Positions 48,959 to 58,010 of a stretch of 64,000 nt of DNA are shown one piece after another (the stretch's first letter is position 1; each line of letters begins with the position of its first letter). The notes below the pieces were generated by a model. It was given only the letters and a program-made list of their open reading frames with translations, was not told where the DNA came from and searched no databases. The translations under genes and the position numbers were made by a program. The DNA lies in contig NZ_JAOTSB010000009.1 in assembly GCF_030247605.1 (NCBI RefSeq), forward strand, positions 35,444 to 99,443. The letters run 5' to 3'. This DNA comes from Acidaminobacter sp. GTDB taxonomy: Bacteria; Bacillota; Clostridia; Peptostreptococcales; Acidaminobacteraceae.

Positions 48959-49940
48959 GTATAACCTCCTGTATTTTTAAAGCCATGGCGTGCATGGCGA
49001 GAGACGTGTTCGCATTTCCATCCAATGCGCGCGCCGTTTGCTCAAGGATCTCAAGGCAGTCCAGCCAAGGCGACTTCTGGGTTCGACCCAAAAGATCGAC
49101 GAGCTCTGAACGCTTGTCCTGACTAAAGATCTTAATACTATTCGGATCTACCCAAAGGGCAGAAAGATCTCGATACCATATTATCATCAATTCGATCAAA
49201 GAGGTAGCCAAAACTTTGTCTGCGCCGTATTTTTGAAGCTTCAGGAGGCCGTCCAGGGGATCCCGCCGCATCAGAGCACCTATGATGTCTAGGGCATCCT
49301 GCCTGGTCTGGGTGAAGACCTCGGAAGTCGCCAGCATCAGGGCTCTGCTGATGGAACCATCGGCAAAATTAGACGCTATCCGGGCAATCCCCGCCTCCAC
49401 GCCATGAGTTTGAATAAGCCAGGATTCGATCACCTCAGGCTTAAGCCTCGAAAAAGAGACGATCTGGCACCTCGACAAAATGGTTGGCAGAAGCGCGTCA
49501 GCCTGGGCGGTCACAAAAATAAGCGTTGCATAGGAGGGCGGCTCTTCGATCATCTTCAGCAGCCGGTTCTGGGCAGAAGGCGTCATGGTCTGAGCTTCGT
49601 CGACGACGACAACCTTTCGCGCCCCGCTGTAGGGCTTGACCATAACGAAAGACTGCAGCGCCTCAATCTGCTCAACCTTGACGGATTTCCCGTCCGGTTC
49701 TACTTCCAGATAGTCCGGGTGGTTCTGCGTCTCAAATTTCAGACACGACTGGCAGTGCCCGCAGCCCTCGTCCAGACCGGCCTCACAGAGCAGCGCCTTC
49801 GCGAGCTCCCGTGCGACCAGACGTTTGCCGCATCCGGGCACGCCCTCAAAAATATAGCCATGCGCCAGTCTCTGCCGGTTCATGGCCAATCTCAGCAGAC
49901 CAATCACATCTTCATGGCCCGCAATCTGATTATACCCCAT
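48930..49940 (-). CDS. holB: DNA polymerase III subunit delta'
   Basis: 336 residues. Walker A-like 'FEGVPGCGKRLVA', zinc-binding 'CEAGLDEGCGHCQSC' and the SRC motif ('TILSRCQIV') are clear. It is part of the clamp loader. It lies between darA and ricT as in B. subtilis (tmk, yaaR and yabA are missing here). The 29-base overlap with ricT suggests translational coupling. Confidence 0.95.
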   Translation of the reverse strand: MGYNQIAGHEDVIGLLRLAMNRQRLAHGYIFEGVPGCGKRLVARELAKALLCEAGLDEGCGHCQSCLKFETQNHPDYLEVEPDGKSVKVEQIEALQSFVMVKPYSGARKVVVVDEAQTMTPSAQNRLLKMIEEPPSYATLIFVTAQADALLPTILSRCQIVSFSRLKPEVIESWLIQTHGVEAGIARIASNFADGSISRALMLATSEVFTQTRQDALDIIGALMRRDPLDGLLKLQKYGADKVLATSLIELMIIWYRDLSALWVDPNSIKIFSQDKRSELVDLLGRTQKSPWLDCLEILEQTARALDGNANTSLAMHAMALKIQEVIHDNSRRGPV

Positions 49941-49951
49941 AGTTCACCTCA

Positions 49952-50278
49952 TCAGAACTTAACATGGCTTTCAACATCCACGACAAACACCGTTGCCCCG
50001 CCTACAGTTACTTCAATAGGCATCGTCATAAACCCGCCCGCCTCGCTGATGATCGACGTCGTCGTCGTCACCTCTTTGCGCGTCTTGCACGTCTCCCCGA
50101 TCAGCGTCATAACTGAATCGATATGCTCCTTGCTGACGCCAATCAGCACAGTTGTGTTGCCCGCCTTCAGGAAGCCGCCTGTTGAAGCCAGTTTCGTAAC
50201 GCCAAATCCGGACTCATTCAGCTTGACAATGAGCTCCTGAGCATCCTCGTCGTGAATGATCGCGATCACTAATTTCAT
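49952..50278 (-). CDS. darA: Cyclic-di-AMP receptor DarA/PstA (YaaQ)
   Basis: 108 residues, a PII-like protein ('MKLVIAIIHDEDAQELI', 'KLASTGGFLKAGNTTVLIG', 'VEVTVGGATVFVVD'). It binds cyclic-di-AMP in B. subtilis and S. aureus; its downstream role is not well known. It is 11 bases ahead of holB in the same operon. Confidence 0.95.
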   Translation of the reverse strand: MKLVIAIIHDEDAQELIVKLNESGFGVTKLASTGGFLKAGNTTVLIGVSKEHIDSVMTLIGETCKTRKEVTTTTSIISEAGGFMTMPIEVTVGGATVFVVDVESHVKF

Positions 50279-50331
50279 AGATTTCGGCCTCCTTTTTTTC
50301 TCTTTGCTGTCTGAGTTCTGGTTTGACAGCG

Positions 50332-50886
50332 CTACATGTTCCCAAATCTCGTCAAGGGATAGAGTCTGAAGATAGCTCTGCCGATGATCTTCTCACCATC
50401 AATAAGCCCCACCTGGCTGTCTCTGCTGTCCAGGCTCACCGCCCTGTTGTCGCCCATCAAAAAATATTTCCCATTCGGGATCGAGTCAATATGGACATCC
50501 CCATTGGTATTCGAACTGACGTAGATTTCCTGGAGCTTCTCTCCGTTGATAAAGACATCTCCATTAACAATATCCACCGAGTCCCCCGGAAGCCCTATGA
50601 CGCGCTTGATCAGGTTTTTGCTCGGATTGACACTCGCGAAGAGCTTTTGAATAGGATTCAGGGACTGAATGTCATTCTCCGAAAGCATTAAATCCGTTTT
50701 GAAAGAGACAATGTCTCCGCTCTTAACTTCTTGAGTGCGTTTCAGGAGCAAGATGTCCTTTTCAATAAGCGTCGGGTACATAGAGGTGCTGTAGACCACC
50801 GTTGTGGCGAAGAAAATATTGAAAACCAGAACAATAATTATGGCTATGGCGAACGACTTCAGCCATTCAAAAATTTCGTTTTTCAC
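50332..50886 (-). CDS. lepB: Signal peptidase I
   Basis: 184 residues with one N-terminal membrane helix (about 8-28). The catalytic Ser is in 'VYSTSMYPTL' and the Lys in 'NLIKRVIGLPGDSVD'. The conserved box E reads 'MGDNRAVSLDSR'. It removes Sec and probably Tat signal peptides. It takes the place that tmk and yaaR occupy in the Bacillus gene order. Confidence 0.95.
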   Translation of the reverse strand: MKNEIFEWLKSFAIAIIIVLVFNIFFATTVVYSTSMYPTLIEKDILLLKRTQEVKSGDIVSFKTDLMLSENDIQSLNPIQKLFASVNPSKNLIKRVIGLPGDSVDIVNGDVFINGEKLQEIYVSSNTNGDVHIDSIPNGKYFLMGDNRAVSLDSRDSQVGLIDGEKIIGRAIFRLYPLTRFGNM

Positions 50887-50996
50887 TGTGAATCTCTCCC
50901 TGAGGACAGCGCTGCTGTCAAATTAAGATTGAAGCCCTCTTCGGCTTCGCATTAAAAACCTTTCCTTCACCGACCGACTCATATTTTGAACGGGCT

Positions 50997-52460
50997 TCAT
51001 TTACCAAAACTTTTTAAAACGGCAAAAAGACCATCGGTCAATCCATTTACCTTATGTTGAATACCCAGATCTGACAGAACTATTCTGAGGACTTCTTCAG
51101 AGATAATCTCACCCGGTACCAGCAGTGGAATTCCCGGGGGATAAGGGATCAAGAAATCTGCGGCTATGCGTCCCTTGGCCTCTGAAAGCGGCACACGCTC
51201 CTGCTCAGCCCAGAGGGCCTGCTCTGGTGAAACGCCCCGTTTTGGCAGCTCAGCGACCCTCAGCTTTGGCACATTAATTTCAAAAGAATTAATGGGCTTA
51301 GAGGGTGGAGACGCTATTTCAGCAATTCGGGTCAGACTAGACGTCAACCGGTCAAAATCCGAAGCGTCACTGACAATGCTTGGGATTAAAACGACGTAAA
51401 GGGGCGTGGCATACTCGCCAATCACGCCATCCAGCTCCAGCGCCTCGTATAGCTGATACCCATTTATGCCAAGATCACACCCGCTGATGACAAGCCGCGT
51501 TCGGTCAAAGCAGAAGCCCTCCGGCAAAGACATCTGGCCGTGCATGAACTTATAGCCCATTGAAGCGGCAGTAATGTTAAAATCGTCGATCAGCGCCAGC
51601 AGTCGCTGCATTTCTTCCGGTCCCTTTGTTTCATAATGCCTCGCCGCGAGTTCCAAAGACAGCATCAAGGGATAGGACGGGCTGGAGCTCTGGAGCATGG
51701 AAAGATAGGCAGAAATTCTGGGTTTGAGGCGGCGCCCCCGCTCTGTGCCATAATGCAGCATTGAGCTCTGGGTCAATGAGGTGAGGGTCTTATGAGTACT
51801 CTGGACTGCGAGATCCGCGCCCAGCGACAATGCAGTCTCCGGAAGATCCATCGACAACCCCAAATGCGACCCGTGGGCTTCATCAACAATGACGGTCAGT
51901 CCATGCTGATGTGCCACTTCAATAATGGATCCCAGATCACATGCCACACCTTCATAATTTGGATACGTCACAAGTATGGCAGCCGCGTCCGGATGTTGTC
52001 TGACAGTGTCCAGAACTTTAACCGTGGTCAATCCCATGGCAATCCCCACAGCGCTGTCAATTTCCGGCATAATGAACACTGGTTCAATGCCGCCCAGCAG
52101 GACTGCGGACAATACGCTTTTGTGGGCGTCTCTGGGCAAAATGAGCTTTGCACCTCGCGGAATTGTTCCGAGTATTGCACCAAGAAGACCTGAGGTTGTG
52201 CCCCCCACCAGAAACTGAGTTTCCAAAGCGCCAAAGATTCTGGCTGCCTCCTTTTGCGCTCTAAAAATAACGCCGTCCGGTGCGTGCAAATTGTCTGTGC
52301 CGGGAATCTCAGTGTAGTCCAGGGCTTCCAGACTGAGTGCCTGCTGTGCCAGCAGCTCAGATAAACCCCTTCCAAACTTGTGTCCGGGAACATGAAATGA
52401 GACTTGGTTTTGATGTCTCAGTTCCGAAAGTTTCTCAAACAAATTCTGTGTGGATTTCAT
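50997..52460 (-). CDS. PLP-dependent Orn/Lys/Arg decarboxylase (YaaO-like)
   Basis: 487 residues. N-terminal 'HQNQVSFHVPGHKFGRGL', PLP-binding 'DEAHGSHLG' and the lysine in 'VQSTHKTLTSL' mark fold type I. The C-terminal third is the OKR-decarboxylase domain ('IPYPPGIPLLVPGE'). Likely substrates are arginine, lysine or ornithine; the sequence alone does not decide. The position before darA matches yaaO in B. subtilis. It lies two bases after the 52462 gene. Confidence 0.93.
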   Translation of the reverse strand: MKSTQNLFEKLSELRHQNQVSFHVPGHKFGRGLSELLAQQALSLEALDYTEIPGTDNLHAPDGVIFRAQKEAARIFGALETQFLVGGTTSGLLGAILGTIPRGAKLILPRDAHKSVLSAVLLGGIEPVFIMPEIDSAVGIAMGLTTVKVLDTVRQHPDAAAILVTYPNYEGVACDLGSIIEVAHQHGLTVIVDEAHGSHLGLSMDLPETALSLGADLAVQSTHKTLTSLTQSSMLHYGTERGRRLKPRISAYLSMLQSSSPSYPLMLSLELAARHYETKGPEEMQRLLALIDDFNITAASMGYKFMHGQMSLPEGFCFDRTRLVISGCDLGINGYQLYEALELDGVIGEYATPLYVVLIPSIVSDASDFDRLTSSLTRIAEIASPPSKPINSFEINVPKLRVAELPKRGVSPEQALWAEQERVPLSEAKGRIAADFLIPYPPGIPLLVPGEIISEEVLRIVLSDLGIQHKVNGLTDGLFAVLKSFGK

Positions 52461-52461
52461 A

Positions 52462-52968
52462 TCACGACTTCACCTTTTCCCGGGCAATATGCGTGCTTAA
52501 GTTGTCAAGAAAAGTCTCAGAGGGTTCAAAAATCAGCTTTTCCAGTTCTGCAGCCTTGAAGGAAACCACCTGCCAGGACGACTTATGACGAGACACTGTA
52601 AAGCGCCTTTTGGCGGAAATCTTTCTGTCCTGAGCAGGATCATAAGCCCTTATTTCAATTACTCCCCTTAGATTTAGACTGAAAAAGGAGGTGCTCGACC
52701 GGCCCATTTGCCGCTCAATCACTAAAAGCCCTTGTTCCTCAGAAATCTTGTAAGTAAAAGATTCTCCATTATGAGCGATCATCTTCCAAACAATGGCGAA
52801 ACTTAAAATGATCACTACGACAGAAACCGCTCTATTTAAACCGGATGGCAGCAAGTTTAATAATTGAACCAATACATTGACCGCTAACATAATAAGACCA
52901 ATGGCAACTAGTAATTTCAGCGTTCCCACCGGTTTTCTCTTAACCGTTTCTCTTTCGAATGTTCCCAT
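52462..52968 (-). CDS. Uncharacterised two-helix membrane protein
   Basis: 168 residues. Two membrane helices (about 18-38 and 45-64) are followed by a basic, beta-rich cytosolic domain ('LLVIERQMGRSSTSFF', 'GVIEIRAYDPAQDRK') resembling a PH-like or YcxB-like domain. I do not recognise a named family. It is two bases before the decarboxylase gene and 11 bases after the 52980 gene, so it is cotranscribed. Confidence 0.75.
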   Translation of the reverse strand: MGTFERETVKRKPVGTLKLLVAIGLIMLAVNVLVQLLNLLPSGLNRAVSVVVIILSFAIVWKMIAHNGESFTYKISEEQGLLVIERQMGRSSTSFFSLNLRGVIEIRAYDPAQDRKISAKRRFTVSRHKSSWQVVSFKAAELEKLIFEPSETFLDNLSTHIAREKVKS

Positions 52969-52979
52969 GGTGCCCCCTG

Positions 52980-53207
52980 TTATTTGATGACCTTAAACCG
53001 ATCCTTATTTCTGTCCCTGTTCGCGCTCGGACTTCGACTGTCTCGGGGACGCCTACGCAATGTAGTGCTCGGGCGCGGTTTTGGCTCAACCGGCTGAGCG
53101 CGGTCCAGAGCCTTTCTCATTTTCCAGAGATCTATCAGAAAAACCAGCAGGCTGCTCAAAACTATGGCGCTCACGACGACTAGCGTGACTATTTGAACTG
53201 GCGACAT
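52980..53207 (-). CDS. Small single-helix membrane protein with basic tail
   Basis: 75 residues from ATG 53207 (GGGGGGAG upstream; the frame to 53252 adds a poor N-terminus). One helix (about 5-27: 'IVTLVVVSAIVLSSLLVFL') is followed by a disordered Arg/Pro/Ser-rich tail ('TLRRRPRDSRSPSANRDRNK'). Function unknown. First gene of an operon with the 52462 gene and the decarboxylase. Confidence 0.65.
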   Translation of the reverse strand: MSPVQIVTLVVVSAIVLSSLLVFLIDLWKMRKALDRAQPVEPKPRPSTTLRRRPRDSRSPSANRDRNKDRFKVIK

Positions 53208-53338
53208 TGATGACTCCCCCCAGATGAATTTTTCTGATATAATGACATCCATAATGAATGCTCATCAACGGTACTATTTTATCACAAATTAAGTAGGTAT
53301 GATGAACATATCCACAAAACATGATTGGAGGAACTAAA

Positions 53339-54514
53339 TTGCTTTCTAAAAAACTTGCTGCCATTACGCCTTCCTTTACCATCGGCATCAGCACTAAGGT
53401 CAACGAAATGAAGAAAAACGGGATTGCCATCACCAATCTGAGCATTGGGGAGCCTGACTTCTTTACGCCGGACCGCGCCAAGGCTGCCGGAATCAAGGCC
53501 ATTGAGATGAACAAGACCAAATATGACGCCGCAGAAGGGGTGCGCGACTTCAGGGAAGCGATTTGCCTCAAACTCAAAGAAGAAAACCAAATCGAATACA
53601 AAGCAGATGAGATCGTCGTGTCCAGCGGCGCGAAGCATTCCATCACCAACGCGCTGATGGCGCTGCTCGATCCGGGAGATGAAGTGCTCATTCCCAAGCC
53701 TTATTGGGTCAGTTACCCGGAGATGGTCAAGCTGACCGGCGGCGTACCGGTTTTCGTCGAAACCCAGAGATCCAACGATTTCAAGGTTACCGTGGAAGAC
53801 CTGGCTGGATGCATCAACGACCGCACCAAGGCCGTCTTCATCACGAATCCTTCCAACCCTACCGGCGCTGTTTACAGCCGTGAAGAGCTTCTGCCAATAG
53901 CGGAATACCTCGTCAGTAAAGGCGTCTACATCATTGCGGACGAAATCTATGAAAAAATAGTCTTTGATCAGGAATTTACTTCCGTTGCATCTTTGTCCAG
54001 TGACATTAAGGCTATGACCATCACCATCAACGGCATGTCCAAGTCGACCTCCATGACCGGCTGGAGAATTGGCTACACTGCAAGCACGCGAGAAATTGCC
54101 AAAGCAATGGCGACCATTCAGGGGCACCTGGTGTCACACCCGGCGACCATTTCACAGTACGCAGCCCTTGAATCCCTGAGCTGCAAAGAAGACATGGTCA
54201 TCATGAAGAACGCCTACGCCAAGAGAAGAGACCTCGTCAGCGGCCTTCTGTCCGAGATTGAGGGCATTGACTTTGTCCGACCGCAGGGCGCGTTCTACGT
54301 GTTCATTGATGTCAGCGCGTTCAAGTCAAAACTGCCTGAAGCGGAAAGCCTATCCATCCAGGTTTGCGACCTTCTGCTTGAAAAGTTCCAGCTCGCATTG
54401 GTTCCGGGGATTGCCTTTGGTCTGGACAATTACGTTCGGGCATCTACGGCTGCAAGCGAAGAGACCTTGAGAGAAGGCATGGCGAAGCTGGCGGCTTTTG
54501 CGGCGTCACTTTAA
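53339..54514 (+). CDS. Class I/II aminotransferase, aspartate aminotransferase-like
   Basis: 391 residues from TTG 53339 (GGAGG 9 bases upstream; an upstream ATG at 53321 contains the site). 'LSIGEPDFFTP', 'FITNPSNPTGAVY', 'IADEIYEKIVF' and the PLP-lysine motif 'GMSKSTSMTGWRIGY' place it in the aspartate/aromatic aminotransferase group I-gamma. It interconverts aspartate or aromatic amino acids with keto acids. Monocistronic, with a terminator after. Confidence 0.95.
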   Translation: MLSKKLAAITPSFTIGISTKVNEMKKNGIAITNLSIGEPDFFTPDRAKAAGIKAIEMNKTKYDAAEGVRDFREAICLKLKEENQIEYKADEIVVSSGAKHSITNALMALLDPGDEVLIPKPYWVSYPEMVKLTGGVPVFVETQRSNDFKVTVEDLAGCINDRTKAVFITNPSNPTGAVYSREELLPIAEYLVSKGVYIIADEIYEKIVFDQEFTSVASLSSDIKAMTITINGMSKSTSMTGWRIGYTASTREIAKAMATIQGHLVSHPATISQYAALESLSCKEDMVIMKNAYAKRRDLVSGLLSEIEGIDFVRPQGAFYVFIDVSAFKSKLPEAESLSIQVCDLLLEKFQLALVPGIAFGLDNYVRASTAASEETLREGMAKLAAFAASL

Positions 54515-54570
54515 TAGTGCTTCTGGAAAAAGCCATTCCGCTCACCCGTTAAGAAAACTCCTATAACAGA

Positions 54571-54632
54571 GAAAGACGGTACCTGTGGCCAGGTTGTGTT
54601 AAACTGGCCAATTGGCACCGTCTTCTTTTCTT
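54571..54632 (+). terminator. Terminator after the aminotransferase
   Basis: Outer stem AAGACGGT / ACCGTCTT and inner TGGCCAG / CTGGCCA, followed by CTTTTCTTT. Confidence 0.85.
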
Positions 54633-54702
54633 TAAGCGGGAGGCGAGAACTGGCGAACGTCACCATCGGCCACCCGTTTTAAGCTTTGAAGCAGATCAAA
54701 TC

Positions 54703-55977
54703 CTACTTGATAACTTCGACGCCTCTCATGTAAGGGCGGAGCACTTCAGGAATGACGACACTGCCGTCCGCCTGCTGGTAGTTCTCGAGGATTGCTGCGT
54801 TGGTTCTGCCAATGGCAAGGCCTGAGCCGTTCAGTGTGTGGACGAAGCTGACCTTTTTGGTGTCTTTGTCCCTGTATCTGATGTTGGCGCGGCGTGCCTG
54901 GTAATCCTCGAAGTTGGAGCATGAGCTGATTTCCACATAGCGGCCATAGCTTGGCATCCAGACTTCAATGTCGTAAGTTTTCGCGGAGCTGAAGCCGAGG
55001 TCACCCGTACACAGCTGGACGACGCGATGAGGAATTTTGAGCAGCTTCAGGACTTCCTGGGCTTCTCCGAGGAGCTTTTCAAGCTCATCATAAGACGTTT
55101 CAGGCTTGACGAATTTGACAAGCTCGACTTTGTTGAACTGATGCTGACGAATCAGGCCGCGGGTGTCTCTGCCGGCTGAGCCTGCCTCTTTGCGGAAGCA
55201 AGGCGTGTAAGCCGTGTGATAAAGCGGCAGCATGCTGTCGTCCAGTATTTCATCCAGATACATATTGGTCACAGGAACCTCTGCTGTTGGAATCAGGAAA
55301 AAGTCTTTGGCCGGTACATGGAACATGTCGTCCTCAAATTTAGGCAGCTGACCGGTGCCCGTCATAGCCGCGCGGTTGACCATAAATGGCGGCAGGATTT
55401 CCGTGTAGCCGTGCTGTTCGGTGTGCAGATCCAGCATGAAGTTGATCAGCGCCCGCTCCAGCTTTGCGCCAAGTCCTTTGTAGATTGTGAATCTTGTGCC
55501 GGCAATTTTGGTCGCGCGTTCAAAGTCCAGAATACCGAGGTCCATGCCGACATCCCAATGGGCTTTAGCTTCAAAATCAAATGCAGTTGGTTCTCCCCAC
55601 ACTCTGTAGACTGCGTTGTCAGCGTCGCTCGTGCCAACCGGGTTGCTTTCGTGCGGCGCGTTTGGAATGTTGAGAAGTCTGTCTTTCAACTCAGCTTCAA
55701 TGACGGAGACGCGCTCGTCCATGACCTTGATTTCATCTGCGAGCTGCTTCATCTCTTCCATGAGGGCGTCCACATTGCCGCCGTTCTTCTTAAGAACCGG
55801 AATTTGTTTGGAGGCCGTCTTTTGCTCGTTTTTCATCTTTTCGACTTTTACCAGAATTTCTTTACGCTCATTGTCGAGTACGATCACTTGGTCAATCTCA
55901 AAGTCCCCGTTCCCTCTGGATGCGACTCTGTTCTTGATGTTTTCGAAATCCTCTCTGATTCTTCGAATATCCAACAT
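54703..55977 (-). CDS. serS: Seryl-tRNA synthetase
   Basis: 424 residues. An N-terminal antiparallel coiled-coil arm (about 30-105) is followed by the class II core with motif 2 ('[29 protein letters not shown]', key part [14 protein letters not shown]) and motif 3 ('[16 protein letters not shown]'). It charges tRNA-Ser, including the tRNA used to make Sec-tRNA. Controlled by a T-box leader upstream. Confidence 0.98.
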   Translation of the reverse strand: MLDIRRIREDFENIKNRVASRGNGDFEIDQVIVLDNERKEILVKVEKMKNEQKTASKQIPVLKKNGGNVDALMEEMKQLADEIKVMDERVSVIEAELKDRLLNIPNAPHESNPVGTSDADNAVYRVWGEPTAFDFEAKAHWDVGMDLGILDFERATKIAGTRFTIYKGLGAKLERALINFMLDLHTEQHGYTEILPPFMVNRAAMTGTGQLPKFEDDMFHVPAKDFFLIPTAEVPVTNMYLDEILDDSMLPLYHTAYTPCFRKEAGSAGRDTRGLIRQHQFNKVELVKFVKPETSYDELEKLLGEAQEVLKLLKIPHRVVQLCTGDLGFSSAKTYDIEVWMPSYGRYVEISSCSNFEDYQARRANIRYRDKDTKKVSFVHTLNGSGLAIGRTNAAILENYQQADGSVVIPEVLRPYMRGVEVIK

Positions 55978-56046
55978 AATAAAACCTCCTCAACTGTTTG
56001 TTTTTCATGATAGGCTTGATTCGACCGGGTTGATAATGATGCAAAT

Positions 56047-56281
56047 AAAAAAGCCCCTCGTCCCGATCCTAGGGACGAAGAGCCTGCTCTCCGCGTTGCC
56101 ACCCTGATTGACGCCGCCAGTTTTCGCGACGTCCTCTCAACAGCACTGTAACGTGTGCCACGCGTCCGGCATTACCCGGAGGCTCCGAGGCGGATTCAGC
56201 GTTCATCTCGTACCGGTTTCCACCACCACCGGCTCTCTTTGACGGATGCTCTGCTTACTATTCCTCATCACTGCTTTGATT
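56047..56281 (-). ncRNA. T-box leader of serS
   Basis: On the minus strand CAGGGTGGCAACGCGG (56106-56091) is the T-box. A terminator hairpin (TCGTCCC/GGGACGA) and T-run follow at about 56084-56047. A candidate specifier TCC (56194-56192, in GAATCCGCC) fits serine. Confidence 0.93.
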
Positions 56282-56287
56282 GCAGAT

Positions 56288-56316
56288 ATCATAGCACAAG
56301 ACGCCAGATTCTGCAA
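56288..56316 (-). promoter_or_regulatory. Promoter of the serS T-box leader
   Basis: -35 TTGCAG (56316-56311), 17 bases, -10 TATGAT (56293-56288); start predicted near 56281. Confidence 0.75.
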
Positions 56317-56349
56317 GACAGAACTCAAAATTCAAAGCTTAATGCTTCC

Positions 56350-56395
56350 TGCTTTTGCCGATGGTCATGGTAACCCCACATCCCACCCAAATTGC
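56350..56395 (+). repeat. GCCGATGGT-type dispersed element
   Basis: TTTTGCCGATGGTCATGG followed by AACCCCACATCCCACCC, closely matching copies at 35562 and 37335. It lies between the sigma-like gene and the serS leader. Confidence 0.75.
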
Positions 56396-56402
56396 CTTTA
56401 GC

Positions 56403-56648
56403 TTAAAGTTCATTTTTCAGATGATTGAAGATCTTTCTGTCTACCTGGTCCACCAGAGCTTCCAGCACTTTCGCCTTGATTTTCATGACTCTGGCAATTT
56501 CTGACGGCGGCAGAGGCTGCTCGATCCCAATCCCATAACGGAGCCGGATCAGATTGGACTCCGTGTCATCAAAGAGCTGTCGGTCCAATAAAACCTGTAT
56601 TCTCGATTCCAACGCTTCAGGGGTTTGCAGCTTGTTTTCAGTCTCCAA
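56403..56648 (-). CDS. Sigma-70 region-4-like small protein
   Basis: 81 residues from TTG 56648 (AGAGG 9 bases upstream). The pattern 'DTESNLIRLRYGIGIEQPLPPSEIARVMKIKAKVLEALV' (key parts LIRLRYGIG and PSEIARVMKI) resembles sigma-factor region 4, which contacts the -35 element. No region 2 is present. It may be a DNA-binding regulator or anti-sigma-like partner. It follows a 42-residue reading frame by six bases. Confidence 0.6.
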   Translation of the reverse strand: METENKLQTPEALESRIQVLLDRQLFDDTESNLIRLRYGIGIEQPLPPSEIARVMKIKAKVLEALVDQVDRKIFNHLKNEL

Positions 56649-56654
56649 GGGCCA

Positions 56655-56783
56655 CTACCTCTGAAATTTGGATTTCATTGTCGTTTGATGAATGTGTCCG
56701 CCAATCAGCATTTTTTCAAGAGGCGGCGTTGGTTCCTCCTGGATCCAGATTAGTTTGGAAAGCCATTTAATCCATTGTTTCAT
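56655..56783 (-). CDS. Small open frame before the sigma-like gene
   Basis: 42 residues from ATG 56783 ('MKQWIKWLSKLIWIQEEPTP', then 'GGHIHQTTMKSKFQR'). A possible ribosome site (AAGGTAGG) is 12 bases upstream. An amphipathic, Trp-rich N-terminus suggests membrane contact. It is short and unfamiliar, so coding status is uncertain. If real, it is cotranscribed with the sigma-like gene. Confidence 0.4.
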   Translation of the reverse strand: MKQWIKWLSKLIWIQEEPTPPLEKMLIGGHIHQTTMKSKFQR

Positions 56784-56827
56784 AATTTTTCACAACCTAC
56801 CTTACCAGAATTTCTATTTTCTTATTG

Positions 56828-57625
56828 TCAGATGACGACCTGCTCGTAAAGATCGAGGAGCTGCTGCATCTGAAGATTGTATGCGTCATTCTTTGAATTA
56901 AGCAGCGTGACTCCGCCTTCATTTTCCGGGTGTGTCAGCATGCCCTTCTGCTCCAGGGTCATCTTGAGATTATTGATTGTGCCCGCATTGCCGTCATAGA
57001 TCTGAAGGCTGCCGCCAAACAGAGTCCTCATGGCTTTGCGCAGAAAGACGAAATGGGTGCACCCAAGTACAACGGCGTTTACGCTGTCTGTGTCAATTCC
57101 CTGAAAGCAGTTTGTGATCTCTAGCTCAGCTTCGGGACTGGTCACGACGCTGCGTTCGACCATTCGTACGAGACTTGGGCAAGGAAGCTTGATCACCTTG
57201 GCCTGAGCAGCGGTTCTCTGCATCAACGCCGCGAATTTCTTTTCACGCAGTGTCACCTCAGTCGCCATGACCACAATGGTGCCATGGGGGTGCTCTTGGA
57301 CTGCGGGTTTTAAAGCAGGCTCCATGCCCAGGATTGGAATCTGGGCGAATTTCTCTCTGAGATATTCCGCTGCTGCTGAAGTCGCAGTATTGCAGGCAAT
57401 CACAATGGCTTTGACGTCATAGGCTATCAGCTTCTCACAAACACGATCTGATAAGTCGATGATCTGCGCCGTCGTCTTCTCACCATAAGGCGCATTAGCA
57501 GAATCCCCGTAATAGATAAACTTTTCATTTGGCATCTGTCGGATGGCTTCACCAAGGACGGAAATGCCCCCCATCCCGGAATCAAAGATTCCAATGGGGC
57601 GATTGTCCAGCATAGACAATGACAT
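56828..57625 (-). CDS. murI: Glutamate racemase
   Basis: 265 residues. 'IGIFDSGMGGISVLGE' and both catalytic Cys regions are clear: 'VIACNTATSAA' and 'VLGCTHFVFL'. It makes D-glutamate for peptidoglycan. GGAGGG lies 8 bases before ATG. Confidence 0.97.
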   Translation of the reverse strand: MSLSMLDNRPIGIFDSGMGGISVLGEAIRQMPNEKFIYYGDSANAPYGEKTTAQIIDLSDRVCEKLIAYDVKAIVIACNTATSAAAEYLREKFAQIPILGMEPALKPAVQEHPHGTIVVMATEVTLREKKFAALMQRTAAQAKVIKLPCPSLVRMVERSVVTSPEAELEITNCFQGIDTDSVNAVVLGCTHFVFLRKAMRTLFGGSLQIYDGNAGTINNLKMTLEQKGMLTHPENEGGVTLLNSKNDAYNLQMQQLLDLYEQVVI

Positions 57626-58010
57626 TGGAATTTCCCTCCTCCCTCATTGTTGTCCACAGTTATTATAATACATGCCAAAAAAAATGCAATCTTTACTGCT
57701 AAAACTCGAAATTTGTAACTTCTTATCAACTTATCAACAGTTTGCTTGTTGATAACCTCCCCGCAGTTGTCATAATATCGATGAGATTCATGTAAAATTA
57801 ACGAAAACGGAATTTTTATTTACATATTCTTGACACAAGTTTTGGGATCCCGACCACAAGATGTAGGGGGACGCCGTAAAATTATAAGAACGTCGCTGCC
57901 AAAAAAATGCCGATGGCGCCGACGTTCTTAACCTCTCATTACTGCAAAAAAGATATGGAAGCGGATGTCAGACACCCGCTTCCACGCCCAAGTATTCCTC
58001 TATGAACAAA
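57626..58010. other. Gene-free region with inverted repeats
   Basis: 385 bases. TTGTCCACA (57650) is a DnaA-like box. TTATCAACA-GTTTGCT-TGTTGATAA (57731-57756 region) is a perfect 9-bp inverted repeat of a DnaA-box-like sequence. At 57885-57930 an 11-bp stem (TAAGAACGTCG / CGACGTTCTTA) with an internal GCCGATGG is the likely terminator of the nad operon. At 57964-57976 is a GATGTCAGACACCC element. Confidence 0.55.
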
